This document shows, one piece after another, positions 53,970 through 63,607 of a stretch of DNA of 64,000 nucleotides. Every line of letters starts with the position of its first letter. The stretch's first letter is position 1. Below the pieces are notes generated by a model. It was given only the letters and a program-made list of their open reading frames with translations, made no database searches and had not been told where the DNA came from. This DNA comes from Nostoc sp. PCC 7107. Its GTDB lineage: Bacteria > Cyanobacteriota > Cyanobacteriia > Cyanobacteriales > Nostocaceae. A program made the translations under genes and the position numbers. The stretch is from positions 4,916,501-4,980,500 of the forward strand of contig NC_019676.1 in the NCBI RefSeq assembly GCF_000316625.1, given 5' to 3'.

Positions 53970-55250
53970 TCATGACAAAAAAGCAAGATTTTGTTCTTGA
54001 AAAGGCAGGATAATAACAAATTCAGTGCCTTGATAGAAGTGGGAATTAACTTTAATTGCACCGCCATGCTTTTCGACTACAATTTGATGAGCGATCGCTA
54101 ATCCCAATCCTGTACCTTTACCAACTGCTTTTGTGGTGAATAAGCTGTCAAACATGCGTTGTTTCACCTCGTCTGTCATCCCAATACCATTATCAGCAAT
54201 CCGAATTGTGACATATTCAGGGCTGGATATTTCTGTGGAGATTTTGATTGTCAAGGAATCATCGACTTGCTTTCCTTGCTGCCAAATCTCTTCTAAAGCA
54301 TCAACGGCATTAGCTAAGATATTCATAAATACTTGATTAAGTTGCCCTGGATAACACTCAACCTTTGGTAACGAAGCATATTGTCTGAGAATTTGAATTT
54401 CAGGGCGCGCCCCAAAACCTTTCAGGCGATGGCGCAGAATTAATAATGTACTCTCAAGCCCTTCATGAACATCAAATTTCACCTTTACCGATGTGTCAGC
54501 ACGGGCAAAGTTGCGTAGCGATACAGAAATATCTTCAATGCGTTGCGTACTAACCTGCATGGAATTGATGAGTTTTGGTAAATCTTCTAAGAGAAATTCT
54601 AAATCTGTTTGGGCGATCGCATCTTGAATCACCCCTGGTAGTTGCTCATAATGTTGCTGACATAATTGCAGAATTGTCGACAAATCCGCAACATATTCTT
54701 GCGCGGGAGGAAGATTACTCACAATACAACTAATAGGATTATTCATTTCATGGGCTACACCTGCTACCAACTGACCAAGCATCGACAGTTTCTCTTGTTG
54801 TACCAGTTGCACTTGTGCCTGTTTTAGCGCAGCTGTTCTTTCTGTTACCCGTTGTTCAAGATTATCGGTCAATTGCTTCAGTTGCAAGTGCATTCGCACC
54901 CTGGCAATTACTTCTGCTTGTTCAAAGGGTTTAGGAATGTAATCAACTGCGCCTAAAGAAAGTCCTTTCACCTTATTTTCAGTATCCGCCAACGCTGTCA
55001 TAAAAATAATTGGGATGCTTTGGGTAACAGGATCAGCTTTGAGTTTCTGACAGGTTTCAAAACCATCCATTCTCGGCATCTGCACATCTAATAAAATTAG
55101 CGCTGGTGGTTTATGCTGCACTAATTCAATGGCGCTTTCTCCATCTTCAGCGACTCTCACCGCAAAACCTGCATTTTTTAGTGCTTGTGATAAGACTGAC
55201 AAATTAGTGGGATTATCATCAACAATTAAAATAAATTCTGAGTTTGGCAT
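53970..55250 (-). CDS. Receiver-histidine kinase (REC-HisKA-HATPase)
   Basis: A 426-residue soluble kinase. Receiver at residues 5-120 with acidic pair DD11-12, phospho-acceptor Asp55 (LILLDVQMPRMDG) and Lys in YIPKPF. A coiled coil (LEQRVTERTAALKQAQ) leads to the H-box MLGQLVAGVAHEMNNP with His167, then N-box FMNILANAVDAL, G1 DNGIGM and G2 GKGTGLGLA. All catalytic elements are intact. The N-terminal receiver suggests that another kinase, perhaps the MASE1 kinase encoded 48 bp upstream, phosphorylates it in a phosphorelay (inference). Confidence 0.92.
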   Translation of the reverse strand: MPNSEFILIVDDNPTNLSVLSQALKNAGFAVRVAEDGESAIELVQHKPPALILLDVQMPRMDGFETCQKLKADPVTQSIPIIFMTALADTENKVKGLSLGAVDYIPKPFEQAEVIARVRMHLQLKQLTDNLEQRVTERTAALKQAQVQLVQQEKLSMLGQLVAGVAHEMNNPISCIVSNLPPAQEYVADLSTILQLCQQHYEQLPGVIQDAIAQTDLEFLLEDLPKLINSMQVSTQRIEDISVSLRNFARADTSVKVKFDVHEGLESTLLILRHRLKGFGARPEIQILRQYASLPKVECYPGQLNQVFMNILANAVDALEEIWQQGKQVDDSLTIKISTEISSPEYVTIRIADNGIGMTDEVKQRMFDSLFTTKAVGKGTGLGLAIAHQIVVEKHGGAIKVNSHFYQGTEFVIILPFQEQNLAFLS

Positions 55251-55298
55251 TGGTTGAAATCTTGCCTTTTATTAAAATAATAAACACTACTAACTATT

Positions 55299-57713
55299 TT
55301 ATTTATTTTGATTTATCCATTGAGTTAAAACTTCTCGCAGCTTTTTCATTTGAAAATTTTCTGCCAATTGAATTACTTGTTGAGCAAAATCAAGATAAAT
55401 GTGATTACCCGTTTTTAAATCATTAGCGGCTTGTAATACTCCATCAACATTGCCACCTTTGGCTAACTCATATAAATGAGTTAATATATCAACAGTGGGT
55501 AAATTAAAATCATTATAATTAGACTGAACATTAGTTTGGTTGCGATTGGCATTAATTTCGGAGCTTGGTGCATAAATCCAAATTAAATTCAGATGTACTC
55601 GCAGTAGTTCTAGTAAAATTTCCACAACAATAGGCTTAGATAAAAAGGCATTAGCACCAACATCTAAACTCTGATTTTGATCACTGTCAAATACACTGGC
55701 AGAAGTAGCAATAATGACGATATTTTGGAATTGAGGAGATTGTTTAATCTGTCGGATAAAGTCAAATCCGTCCATGACAGGCATGATTAAATCAGTAATA
55801 ATTAAATCAGGTAAAGACGCTACAGCCTGATTAATTCCCTCTGCTCCATTACTAGCTTCAATTAATTCAAATCCAATGGGTTCTAGTAAATTGAGCAGAA
55901 CAGAACGGTTTTCCCATTTATCATCTACTAGTAAAATGGTGCGTTTTTTGCCTTGATAACCTGTGATAGCGCCTTGTGGCATGAGCTTAGAACTTGCTGC
56001 CCATTGTTTTGCTTCTGGTAATTCCACTTCAAACGAGAAAATACTACCTTGACCAAGTTGACTTTCAACTTGCAAATTACTGCCCATCAGAGATACTATT
56101 TTTTGACTAATAGCTAATCCTAATCCAGTGCCTTCGGCTTGTTTTTGAACTTCGCCTACTTGCTCAAAAGGCAGGAAGATTTTCTGCAATTGTGCCGTTG
56201 TCATGCCTACGCCTGTATCTTCAACTTGAAAGCGAATTTTATAGTTAGTGATTTCTTGTTGTTCTATTTTACTCAGGACATTTACTTTTAATGTCACTCC
56301 GCCTTTATCTGTAAATTTGATAGCATTACCTAAAAGATTAATTAGCACTTGTCTTAATCTTTTTTCATCAGCTTGAATGCCAACGGGCAGTTGAGAATCG
56401 GGCTGATAATTAAACGCAATTACTTTTTGATCAGCTTTAATGCGGCAGATTTCCACAACACCTTCTAGAAATGAAGGAAGATGAAAATCAATGGGATGTA
56501 ACTCCATTTTGCGGGCTTCGATTTTCGATAAATCCAGCACATCATTAATTAAAGTTAAGAGATGAAAACCACATTGATGGATAATTTCAATCCCTTTATA
56601 TCCTTTTTCTGTTAAGGTTTCAGTCCGTTGTAAAATTTGAGTGTAACCGAGGATGCCATTTAAGGGTGTGCGTAACTCATGGCTCATATTGGCGAGAAAT
56701 TCACTTTTGGCTTGATTAGCAACTTCTGCAATATTTTTGGCTTCCTGGAGTTCAGCCGTGCGTTCTGCTACACGCTGTTCTAGTTCATTATTGGCTTGGC
56801 GGAGAATCATGGCTGATTTTTGATTTTCATGAGTTACCGCAGAGATGATAAAAGTAGTGATAGCGATGACACAAATGAATGATTGCAGTAAGATGAGCGA
56901 TTCATTGGGTGATGGTTGTTTGGCAAAGGAACCAAAACCGTTAACAGTGCCAAAAACTGCGATCGCACAGACAATGAGTACAGCTACAGTTGATATCCTC
57001 GCTTCAAATCGATATGCTGTCCAAATCAGTGGGGGGATAATCATATATTCTATTGGGTATCCCCCAGAAAAGGCGACTCGAACAACCGCCATCATTAACA
57101 GTAAGACAAATGCTAGTTCGATAATTTGTCGTAGACGAAAACTTCTTGGTGATGGCGACTTTTGCAACCATGCCAACAGTAAAGGTGTGACAATTAAAAT
57201 ACCTGCACTGTCTGAAGTTAGCCAGGTTTGAAAAACATTACCAAATACTGGCCAAGGTGCAATTCCACTCATACACAGCGTCAGTGCAGCTAATACAGAA
57301 CTGATCAGGGGACTGAGTATAGTGATAACTATAAATTTAAAAACATCTTGCGATCGCTCTAAAAAATGATGGCGCTTAATAAACTGCCGAATTAAAAAAG
57401 TTGCGCCAAAAGGCGTAATTAAATTAACGGCAGGGATAATACTACTGATTACAAGATTATGTTTAAAAAAAATAATATAACTAACAATAAAATCACTGAC
57501 AAATAAAATAGGCCAAACTCGATAGCCTATTAATAACATTCCTGCGACAAATACACCCAAGGAAGGCCAAAATGCTGATGCACCACCGACAAATGTCATA
57601 GATAAACCGATGTATCCCAGTCCGATGTGAACAAGGGGAATAATCAGCGCTGCTAAGATAAATGGGCGATCAAGCTTGACTAGGAATTGCTGCTTTATCG
57701 TATTTAGCTGCAT
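55299..57713 (-). CDS. MASE1-domain hybrid histidine kinase
   Basis: An 804-residue hybrid kinase. An N-terminal MASE1 membrane sensor of about eight to nine helices (residues 18-300, with GYIGLSMTFVGGASAFWPS) is followed by a coiled coil, HisKA with SHELRTP and His345, HATPase (NLLGNAIKFTD, DTGVGMT, GTGLGLAIS), and a receiver (ILLVDDKWENRSV, phospho-acceptor in LIITDLIMPVMDGF, SKPIV). The last ~120 residues may be an Hpt-like helical region but no Hpt His motif is clear. Its signal is unknown. Gene order and the 48-bp gap suggest an operon with the REC-kinase. Confidence 0.92.
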   Translation of the reverse strand: MQLNTIKQQFLVKLDRPFILAALIIPLVHIGLGYIGLSMTFVGGASAFWPSLGVFVAGMLLIGYRVWPILFVSDFIVSYIIFFKHNLVISSIIPAVNLITPFGATFLIRQFIKRHHFLERSQDVFKFIVITILSPLISSVLAALTLCMSGIAPWPVFGNVFQTWLTSDSAGILIVTPLLLAWLQKSPSPRSFRLRQIIELAFVLLLMMAVVRVAFSGGYPIEYMIIPPLIWTAYRFEARISTVAVLIVCAIAVFGTVNGFGSFAKQPSPNESLILLQSFICVIAITTFIISAVTHENQKSAMILRQANNELEQRVAERTAELQEAKNIAEVANQAKSEFLANMSHELRTPLNGILGYTQILQRTETLTEKGYKGIEIIHQCGFHLLTLINDVLDLSKIEARKMELHPIDFHLPSFLEGVVEICRIKADQKVIAFNYQPDSQLPVGIQADEKRLRQVLINLLGNAIKFTDKGGVTLKVNVLSKIEQQEITNYKIRFQVEDTGVGMTTAQLQKIFLPFEQVGEVQKQAEGTGLGLAISQKIVSLMGSNLQVESQLGQGSIFSFEVELPEAKQWAASSKLMPQGAITGYQGKKRTILLVDDKWENRSVLLNLLEPIGFELIEASNGAEGINQAVASLPDLIITDLIMPVMDGFDFIRQIKQSPQFQNIVIIATSASVFDSDQNQSLDVGANAFLSKPIVVEILLELLRVHLNLIWIYAPSSEINANRNQTNVQSNYNDFNLPTVDILTHLYELAKGGNVDGVLQAANDLKTGNHIYLDFAQQVIQLAENFQMKKLREVLTQWINQNK

Positions 57714-57829
57714 TTATAGTCTCCATGCGAATTGCAGAAGGATTGTCACCTTCAACAAATTTTATCTAGCTTATGATTCCCAAATAAGTAGGTCGTTACA
57801 AGTAAAGCATTTATTTTTTTTGATCCCAA

Positions 57830-57951
57830 AGGACTTACGCAAAAGTATGAAGAAACGTAGACGCGCAAGCAGCTTCCCGTACTCCTTCGGAGAACCCGAA
57901 GGGTAGGGTACCGCAAAGGACGCATAAACACGAAGAGGCTTCCCAAAGGGT
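57830..57951. repeat. Small dispersed repeats, including a lone AGGACTTACGCA end
   Basis: AGGACTTACGCA at 57830-57841 equals the terminal repeat of the MITE at 61295, but no inverse partner follows. Next to it are GC-rich palindromes (ACTCCTTCGGAG, CCGAAGGGTAGGG) and GTAGACGCGCAAGC, which resembles GTAGACGTGTAAGC near 61235. Confidence 0.5.
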
Positions 57952-57980
57952 ACGACACAAAGTTATAAGAGTTTGAGATT

Positions 57981-58340
57981 ATGGCTGTCAGCACTAAAAA
58001 TCGGCGGAAAATTGTAATTAATAATCGTAAATTTATCTGGTATGTAAAAGATGACCCAGATTCAAGTGATTTTGTCTTACACGTAATTTCTGAAAATAAA
58101 AATTTTATTGTTAATTATCATTTACAACAGCCTAAATCAACATGTTATTTAATTATCCTTGGTAAAGAATTTCCTGGGCTACCAGATGCAGGTAATAAAT
58201 GGATTCGTGTACTTTGTCCACAATGGGAAATAGATTCGATTATTACTCCATCGTCTGTGCGCCAGTTAATTGAATGGTGTCTTTTTAGTGAACGTGAATT
58301 AATCAGAGTTAACTGGCTAGGACAACAAGCAACAACTTAG
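57981..58340 (+). CDS. Hypothetical protein, 119 residues
   Basis: A soluble protein beginning MAVSTKNRRKIVINNRKFIW and continuing with strand-like segments (DFVLHVISENKNFIVNYHL, TCYLIILGKEF) and a C-terminal helix (VRQLIEWCLFSERELI). I do not recognise a family. Codon use is like that of neighbours and a terminator follows at 58456, so it is likely a real gene. Confidence 0.6.
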   Translation: MAVSTKNRRKIVINNRKFIWYVKDDPDSSDFVLHVISENKNFIVNYHLQQPKSTCYLIILGKEFPGLPDAGNKWIRVLCPQWEIDSIITPSSVRQLIEWCLFSERELIRVNWLGQQATT

Positions 58341-58346
58341 ACTGGT

Positions 58347-58421
58347 GTAGGTTGGGTGGAGGAACGGAACCCAACATGCTCAAGACTTTGTTGGGTTACG
58401 CTATCGCTACACCCAACCTAC
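58347..58421. repeat. Nested inverted repeat (GTAGGTTGGGT...ACCCAACCTAC)
   Basis: Outer arms 58347-58357 and 58411-58421 are exact inverses; inside, AACCCAACA and TGTTGGGTT form a second pair. The GGTTGGGT...AACCCAACATG...TTGGGTTACGCTATCGC style is a common cyanobacterial intergenic repeat that can form a cruciform. Confidence 0.6.
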
Positions 58422-58455
58422 TATTCTCTGAACTAATCAAAAATCAAAGGTTTTG

Positions 58456-58490
58456 AACCCACCTTGGTGGGTTTTGTTTTGTTTTGTCTA
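58456..58490 (+). terminator. Rho-independent terminator after the 119-residue protein gene
   Basis: AACCCACC-TT-GGTGGGTT (58456-58473) followed by a T-rich run on the plus strand. The opposite strand lacks a T-run, so it serves the plus-strand gene. Confidence 0.65.
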
Positions 58491-58504
58491 TGTAGCCGCG
58501 ACTT

Positions 58505-59866
58505 CTAGTCGCCAAGGCTTAATTTCAAACCTTGAATTGCATAATCTAACAACTCCATTGGGTGCATCACAGCAATATTTTTACCTTGCAATTCTAAATG
58601 TTTGGTAATCTGTAAAGCACAACCAGGATTCGGAGAAGCAATTAAATTAGCACCAGTATTTAATAAATTCTGGACTTTTTGCTTACCTAATTCCTCTGCG
58701 ACTTCTGGTTGCAACAAGTTATAAACCCCAGCACTACCACAACACAAAGCCGCGTCTAAAGGTTCTCGTAAAGTCACGCCGGGAATTTGGCGCAATAATT
58801 GACGGGGTTGCAAACTAATTTTCTGCCCATGTAATAAATGACAAGCATCTTGATAAACCAAAGTTAAAGGTTTATCTGTGAGTGGTGATAGTTTAGTGGT
58901 TAACCCAACAGTTGCTAAAAATTCTTGCGCGTCTTTAACTTTAGCAGCAAAATTCTCAGCCTTTTCTCGATACTCTGGATCATCCGCTAAAATGTGACCG
59001 TATTCTTTTAAAGTATGTCCACAACCAGCAGCATTGATAATGACAAAATCGACATCAGTATCAGCAAAACTATCAATCATTTGTCGTGCTAAAGCTTTGG
59101 CTTGTTCTGTTTGTCCTTGGTGTTCGGGAAGTGCAGCACAACAGCCTTGAGATTTAGGAATCACAACTTCACAACCATTAGCTGTTAATACTCGCACTGT
59201 CGCCTCATTCACTGGGGAGAAAAACAGCCGTTGCACACATCCTAAAATCATTCCGACTCGATAGCGTTTTGTGCCTTTGGCGGGAATAATATCTGGTAAA
59301 TTATCTTGAAAAGATTTGGCAGTGATTTGTGGCAGAATTGATTCCATTGCTGCCAACCTTGGAGAGATATTTTTGAGAATGCCAGTTGACTGTAATAACT
59401 TAGAAAATCCTAACTTTTGATAAACAAATAACGGTACAAGTAAAATGCGTAAAATATCTGGGTTGGGAAACAAAGAAAATATCAGTTGACGGATAAGTTT
59501 ATCTGGTAAACTACGGGGATAATTACGTTCAACTTGGTGGCGAGTAGCGGAAATTAGTTTGTCATATTGTACGCCGGAAGGACAAGTGGAAACACAAGCA
59601 AGACAACCTAAACAACTATCAAAATGTTCGACTGTGGCTGTATTTAAAGCAATTTCACCTTCATTAATTGCATCCATCAGATAGATACGCCCTCTGGGAG
59701 AATCCATCTCTTTACCAATTACTCGATAACTAGGACAAGTTGAAAGACAAAATCCACAATGTACACAAGTATCAATCAATTTTGGGTCAGGTGGATGATT
59801 GGCATCAAATCCTTGTAAGTTTTTAATACTAGCAGTGTTGTTAACAGAATTTTCTGAAACTTGCAT
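58505..59866 (-). CDS. glcF: Glycolate oxidase iron-sulfur subunit
   Basis: A 453-residue protein with two [4Fe-4S] ferredoxin motifs, CVHCGFCLSTCPSY (about residues 34-47) and CLGCLACVSTCPSG, followed by two CCG domains (GCCAALPEHQGQ and ALCCGSAGVYNLLQPE) as in GlcF and heterodisulfide-reductase-like subunits. It passes electrons from the flavin subunits toward the quinone pool during photorespiratory glycolate oxidation to glyoxylate. Gene order FAD oxidase, glcE, glcF on one strand supports this assignment. Confidence 0.9.
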   Translation of the reverse strand: MQVSENSVNNTASIKNLQGFDANHPPDPKLIDTCVHCGFCLSTCPSYRVIGKEMDSPRGRIYLMDAINEGEIALNTATVEHFDSCLGCLACVSTCPSGVQYDKLISATRHQVERNYPRSLPDKLIRQLIFSLFPNPDILRILLVPLFVYQKLGFSKLLQSTGILKNISPRLAAMESILPQITAKSFQDNLPDIIPAKGTKRYRVGMILGCVQRLFFSPVNEATVRVLTANGCEVVIPKSQGCCAALPEHQGQTEQAKALARQMIDSFADTDVDFVIINAAGCGHTLKEYGHILADDPEYREKAENFAAKVKDAQEFLATVGLTTKLSPLTDKPLTLVYQDACHLLHGQKISLQPRQLLRQIPGVTLREPLDAALCCGSAGVYNLLQPEVAEELGKQKVQNLLNTGANLIASPNPGCALQITKHLELQGKNIAVMHPMELLDYAIQGLKLSLGD

Positions 59867-59898
59867 ATTTCCCCTCTCTTTGCGAACTTTGTGGTTAG

Positions 59899-61182
59899 TT
59901 AAATTCCACCCACAAATCGACCCGGACTTAAAATATTTTGACTATCAAACTGTGCTTTAATGCCTCGCATTAAGGGCAAAGCATTACCTGTGTATCCCCA
60001 AACATCAATATTTTGCTTGACTGCTACAGGTGCAGTTAAAATAGTTAAGAAGCCTTGATGAGCTTGAGTGCGATCGCGCAATTTCAAAACCTGATTTTTC
60101 TCCTCTAATTCTAGCCAGCCTAAACCGCTACTGTTATGAATCAACCCAACTTTCACCTGCTGCAAAATCTCCACAGCCGCACTAGGTAATATTCCTATTT
60201 TGCAAGTAATTGCCGAATCTGTGCTACTACTCTTGATTTGTTTTTGCAATCTCTTCCATAGATTAATATCATCAGCATCGGCGTATATTGCCCCATTTAA
60301 ACCTAACTGTGTGCCGAGTTCTAAAAGTCGGTTTGATTGTTCTTTGACACTTTCACTAATACTTTGAAAACGGGCAATTAATCCTAATCCTTGACCTAAA
60401 TCTAAGTTAGATACAAGTTGTGCAGATAGTAAATCAGCCTGAGTTGGTGTTAACGCCGAACCTCGTAATGTAGAGGCTGCTTGAGATATAGCTTCGGCTG
60501 TACCAGTTAACACCACAGTTCCCGATACTTCTTGCATCGGATACACACGAAAAGTTACTTGACTGATAATTCCTAATGTGCCGTAAGACCCAGTAAATAA
60601 CTTCATTAAGTCGTAGCCGGCAACGTTTTTGACAACTCGTCCACCAGCTTTAGCCACTTGTCCATCAGCACGGATAAAAGTAATACCTAACAATTGGTCT
60701 CGGACACTTCCATAACGTTGTCGCAGAGAACCTGTATCACCAGTAGCCACAATACCACCAATAGTGGCTGCATCGGGTGCAGTCGGCTCAAGGGCGAGAA
60801 ATTGGCGTGATTTTGCCAAAATTCCTTGGAGATGGGTAAATTTCATCCCAGCTTCCACGGTTATAGTCAAATCACCAACCGCGTGTTCAATGAGTTGGTT
60901 AATTCGTTCTGTACTGACTACAACATCAATGTCTTTGGCTAAACCACCCCAATTAAGTTTACTACCACTACCACAGGGCAGAACACGCCACTTATTTTGA
61001 TAGGCAGTGGCAATTATTTGGGCTAATTGTGCTTGAGTGCGGGGATAGACAATACAATTAGGGGGATTTACAGAAACTGTCGCCTGTTGAATAGGTTTTT
61101 GTTGACTGGCTTCTAGATTTTCCCAAAGAACAGTATTTTCTTCGCCAACAATAGATGCAATATCAGTAGCGATCGCTTTCAT
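59899..61182 (-). CDS. glcE: Glycolate oxidase FAD-binding subunit
   Basis: A 427-residue VAO-type flavoprotein. The FAD domain has CIVYPRTQAQLAQII, LPCGSGSKLNWGG, LEPTAPDAATIGGIVATGDTG (here in part: APDAATIGGIVATGDTG) and KAGGRVVKNVAGYDLMKLF; the end is SQNILSPGRFVGG. GlcE pairs with GlcD and GlcF. The gene lies 32 bp upstream of glcF and is co-transcribed with it. Confidence 0.9.
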   Translation of the reverse strand: MKAIATDIASIVGEENTVLWENLEASQQKPIQQATVSVNPPNCIVYPRTQAQLAQIIATAYQNKWRVLPCGSGSKLNWGGLAKDIDVVVSTERINQLIEHAVGDLTITVEAGMKFTHLQGILAKSRQFLALEPTAPDAATIGGIVATGDTGSLRQRYGSVRDQLLGITFIRADGQVAKAGGRVVKNVAGYDLMKLFTGSYGTLGIISQVTFRVYPMQEVSGTVVLTGTAEAISQAASTLRGSALTPTQADLLSAQLVSNLDLGQGLGLIARFQSISESVKEQSNRLLELGTQLGLNGAIYADADDINLWKRLQKQIKSSSTDSAITCKIGILPSAAVEILQQVKVGLIHNSSGLGWLELEEKNQVLKLRDRTQAHQGFLTILTAPVAVKQNIDVWGYTGNALPLMRGIKAQFDSQNILSPGRFVGGI

Positions 61183-61233
61183 GAGTTTATTGTCGCATTC
61201 TTTGAGTGAGGTACAAGCAGAAATAATTAACCG

Positions 61234-61284
61234 CTGATGTAGACGTGTAAGCGACTTGCCGCAGGCTACGCGGATGAAGCTGCG
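61234..61284. repeat. Small dispersed palindromic repeat
   Basis: GTAGACGTGTAAGCGACTTG followed by CCGCAGGCTACGCGG, a GC-rich inverted repeat, just left of the MITE at 61295. Related to the block at 57857. Confidence 0.5.
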
Positions 61285-61294
61285 TTTAACTATC

Positions 61295-61385
61295 AGGACT
61301 TACGCACAGGCTACGGAAAATCGAACCACAGAGACGCAGAGGTCACGGAGAAATGAGAGTTTGAGAGGTGTTTTGCGTAAGTCCT
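61295..61385. mobile_element. MITE-like element, 91 bp, with perfect 12-bp terminal inverted repeats
   Basis: AGGACTTACGCA (61295-61306) and TGCGTAAGTCCT (61374-61385) are exact inverses. The flanks share AACTAT (61288-61293 and 61386-61391), a possible target duplication, though the left copy is one base away from the element. The interior contains ACAGAGACGCAGAGG, no coding frame. Confidence 0.7.
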
Positions 61386-61452
61386 AACTATTTTAAAGCA
61401 AAACCTCTGCGTACCTTGGCGTAAACTTCCGCGCACTTTTGTGTTAAAAATC

Positions 61453-62805
61453 TTAATTTTTTATTACTTTGAATTCCAGTACTCTACTCTTACCAGGATT
61501 CATTAACATATATGGGTCGACCATTTCTTTAAATTTCAACTGTTCAGGGTCAATTACTTTTCTGCCGCCGTCTTCAATAATACAGGTATGAGGATTAGCG
61601 ATAAACACACCTTTCGCTTCGTGGTAGCGAATAATCTCATTCAGGCGTGTTTCGGTGGTGTAACGCACAAGTTGTAAAGCCGCAGGTATAACTCGGCCAT
61701 TGACGCGAATAAATTCTAAGTGCATCATCACTTCCTCACCGAAATAATCATACAACTCTTCTACTAGTTCTAAACCTTTGTCGGCGGGGAAGATAGATTG
61801 TAAGTAAGTAATAGAAGTATCGGCACTCCGGGCGTGTAAGGTGGTGTGATTCCAGGTAAATTCAGCCAAATTTAAGCCTTTACCTGCTTCTTGGGCTGGT
61901 TTTTGATAAGTAATTTGACCGCCGTATTGCTCTACTAAACCAGGTAATAATTCTAAACTGGTTTCGGCAACCATTAATAATGCTGTATGAGTACCATCAG
62001 GAATATATTGATGTAGGGGGCTAAAATATTGCGGGATAGGTGAGGCAAAGATAGAGATGATTTTTTTGATCATCCCATCGGCGTTACCGAGAGACTGACC
62101 AAACTTAGCGGCTGTTATGAAGTCGTCAAAGGTGACAATAACTTCCGCCCAAGGATAAGCAGGTGCTAGAGGAATTTCAACTTCAGTAATAATGCCGTTA
62201 ATTCCCCAAGCGTGGTTAACTTTCTGCACATCGTCACCACGCAGTTCGATTACACGGGGTTCATCTTCTAAAGTTACCACGCGCAAGGCCAAAATATTGC
62301 CGCGATCGCCCAGTAACCCATACTGTATCGACCCAATACCACCACTCCCACCAGCGATAAACCCGCCAATAGTTGCTGTGCGATAGGTTGAGGGTGCCAT
62401 TCGTATTTCCCAGCCACTTCCCTTTGCTTTTTTATCTAAGGCGGCTAATTTCACCCCAGCTTGTACCCGCGCTACCCCTGGTTTTACCCAGAGAATTTCC
62501 TGCATCTTGGTCATGTCTAAAATTACGCCACCGTGCATCGGTACGCACTGCCCATAATTTCCAGTTCCCGCACCACGTACAGTTATTGGTATACGTAACT
62601 TTGCACAGGTAGCCGCTACTTTTATCACTTCCGCTTCATTTGCCGGACGCACAACAATATCTCCGACTTTGCCTGCTAACTTGGGTATAAGGACAGGGCT
62701 AAAGGTGTGGTAGTCCTGAGATAATTTAGCTACTTGGTGGGGGTCGGTGATGGTTTCTATATCTGTAAAAGCAGTGTGGAGGTTATCTAAATCGATAGTT
62801 GCCAT
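61453..62805 (-). CDS. FAD-linked oxidase, GlcD-like
   Basis: A 450-residue VAO-type flavoprotein: FAD-binding block VTVRGAGTGNYGQCVP, APSTYRTATIGGFIAGGSGG, and the C-terminal MLMNPGKSRVL. Given the adjacent glcE and glcF on the same strand, it is probably the glycolate dehydrogenase GlcD-type subunit or a close relative (GlcD2-like). Classical GlcD is closer to 490 residues and has a C-terminal HGDGNLH-type motif I do not see here, so the substrate is not certain. The 91-bp MITE lies in the spacer to glcE. Confidence 0.82.
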   Translation of the reverse strand: MATIDLDNLHTAFTDIETITDPHQVAKLSQDYHTFSPVLIPKLAGKVGDIVVRPANEAEVIKVAATCAKLRIPITVRGAGTGNYGQCVPMHGGVILDMTKMQEILWVKPGVARVQAGVKLAALDKKAKGSGWEIRMAPSTYRTATIGGFIAGGSGGIGSIQYGLLGDRGNILALRVVTLEDEPRVIELRGDDVQKVNHAWGINGIITEVEIPLAPAYPWAEVIVTFDDFITAAKFGQSLGNADGMIKKIISIFASPIPQYFSPLHQYIPDGTHTALLMVAETSLELLPGLVEQYGGQITYQKPAQEAGKGLNLAEFTWNHTTLHARSADTSITYLQSIFPADKGLELVEELYDYFGEEVMMHLEFIRVNGRVIPAALQLVRYTTETRLNEIIRYHEAKGVFIANPHTCIIEDGGRKVIDPEQLKFKEMVDPYMLMNPGKSRVLEFKVIKN

Positions 62806-62817
62806 AGTTTTTTGTTT

Positions 62818-62882
62818 AACGCAGAGGGGCGCTAAGGTTTACGCGGAGGTACGCTGAGAATTTTTTTGCGTTACTCTGCGTT
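62818..62882. repeat. Inverted repeat AACGCAGAG...CTCTGCGTT
   Basis: Exact 9-bp arms at 62818-62826 and 62874-62882 around GGGCGCTAAGGTTTACGCGG-type sequence, an ACGCAGAGG repeat seen also near 21076 and 61330. Possibly acts as a terminator for the gene at 62918. Confidence 0.5.
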
Positions 62883-62917
62883 TTATTAGTTTTCATGCCA
62901 TTTACTTAAATATAAGG

Positions 62918-63550
62918 CTAAATTTCGGTCTGCTGGCGATATACCTCAGTTGTCGCGTAGGGTTTTGAGGTGATGTAACCTTGTTGTGCAGAAGTTTCGT
63001 CTGCTAAGAAGGGGGCGGAATTAAAGTTGTAGGGGCGTTTTTGGTCGTCGGTAAAACCATACTTAATTTTGAGAATTGGCCAATAGGTGATATTTCCTGC
63101 TGAGATGTAAATTGGTTTGCCTTTGAGGTCGGCAAGAGTTTTAGTTGCTGTGTTGGGATGGGAGATCAGACATTGCGGGTCTTTTTGAAAGATGTCCGCA
63201 ACGGTAATTTTGGGGATTTGTTGGGCAATGGCTTTAATGGCATTGATGCCATATCCCATAAAGAAATCAACTGCACCCCCTACTAACAACTGAGTGCCGC
63301 TAGGTACTTGCGGGCCGCCCATTTTAATGGTGACATCTAGACCGTGCTTTTGATCAATACCTGTGGCGATCGCTTGATAAAATCCGCCGTGTTCTGCTTG
63401 TGCATACCAGTTTGTACCAAAGCTGACTTTATCTAACTGTGAACTAGAATTTGCTGGTTGGTTACTGTTGGTGCAAGCAGCAAGCAAGCTGCTAGTTATC
63501 CAAATGGAACCATACTGAATCAACTGACGGCGACTAAAGCGATGAATCAC
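62918..63550 (-). pseudogene. ABC-type (NMT1/SsuA-like) substrate-binding lipoprotein, C-terminally truncated
   Basis: A 210-residue protein with a Tat-like lipoprotein signal (SRRQLIQYG ... SSLLAAC) and the N-terminal lobe of an NMT1/THI5-type binding protein: VSFGTNWYAQAEHGGFYQAI, GLDVTIKMGG, VDFFMGYG. It is homologous to full proteins of about 330-340 residues up to GYITSKPYA, after which the sequence diverges and stops at 62918. The second lobe is missing, so ligand binding is probably lost. A short tail in another frame (RNLALYLSKWHEN) suggests a rearrangement point near 62945. Confidence 0.65.
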
Positions 63551-63607
63551 TGTTGTTGAGGGTGGTAACGGATTCAGAAAACAAAAGAATGCAATCAGAC
63601 AGATGTT

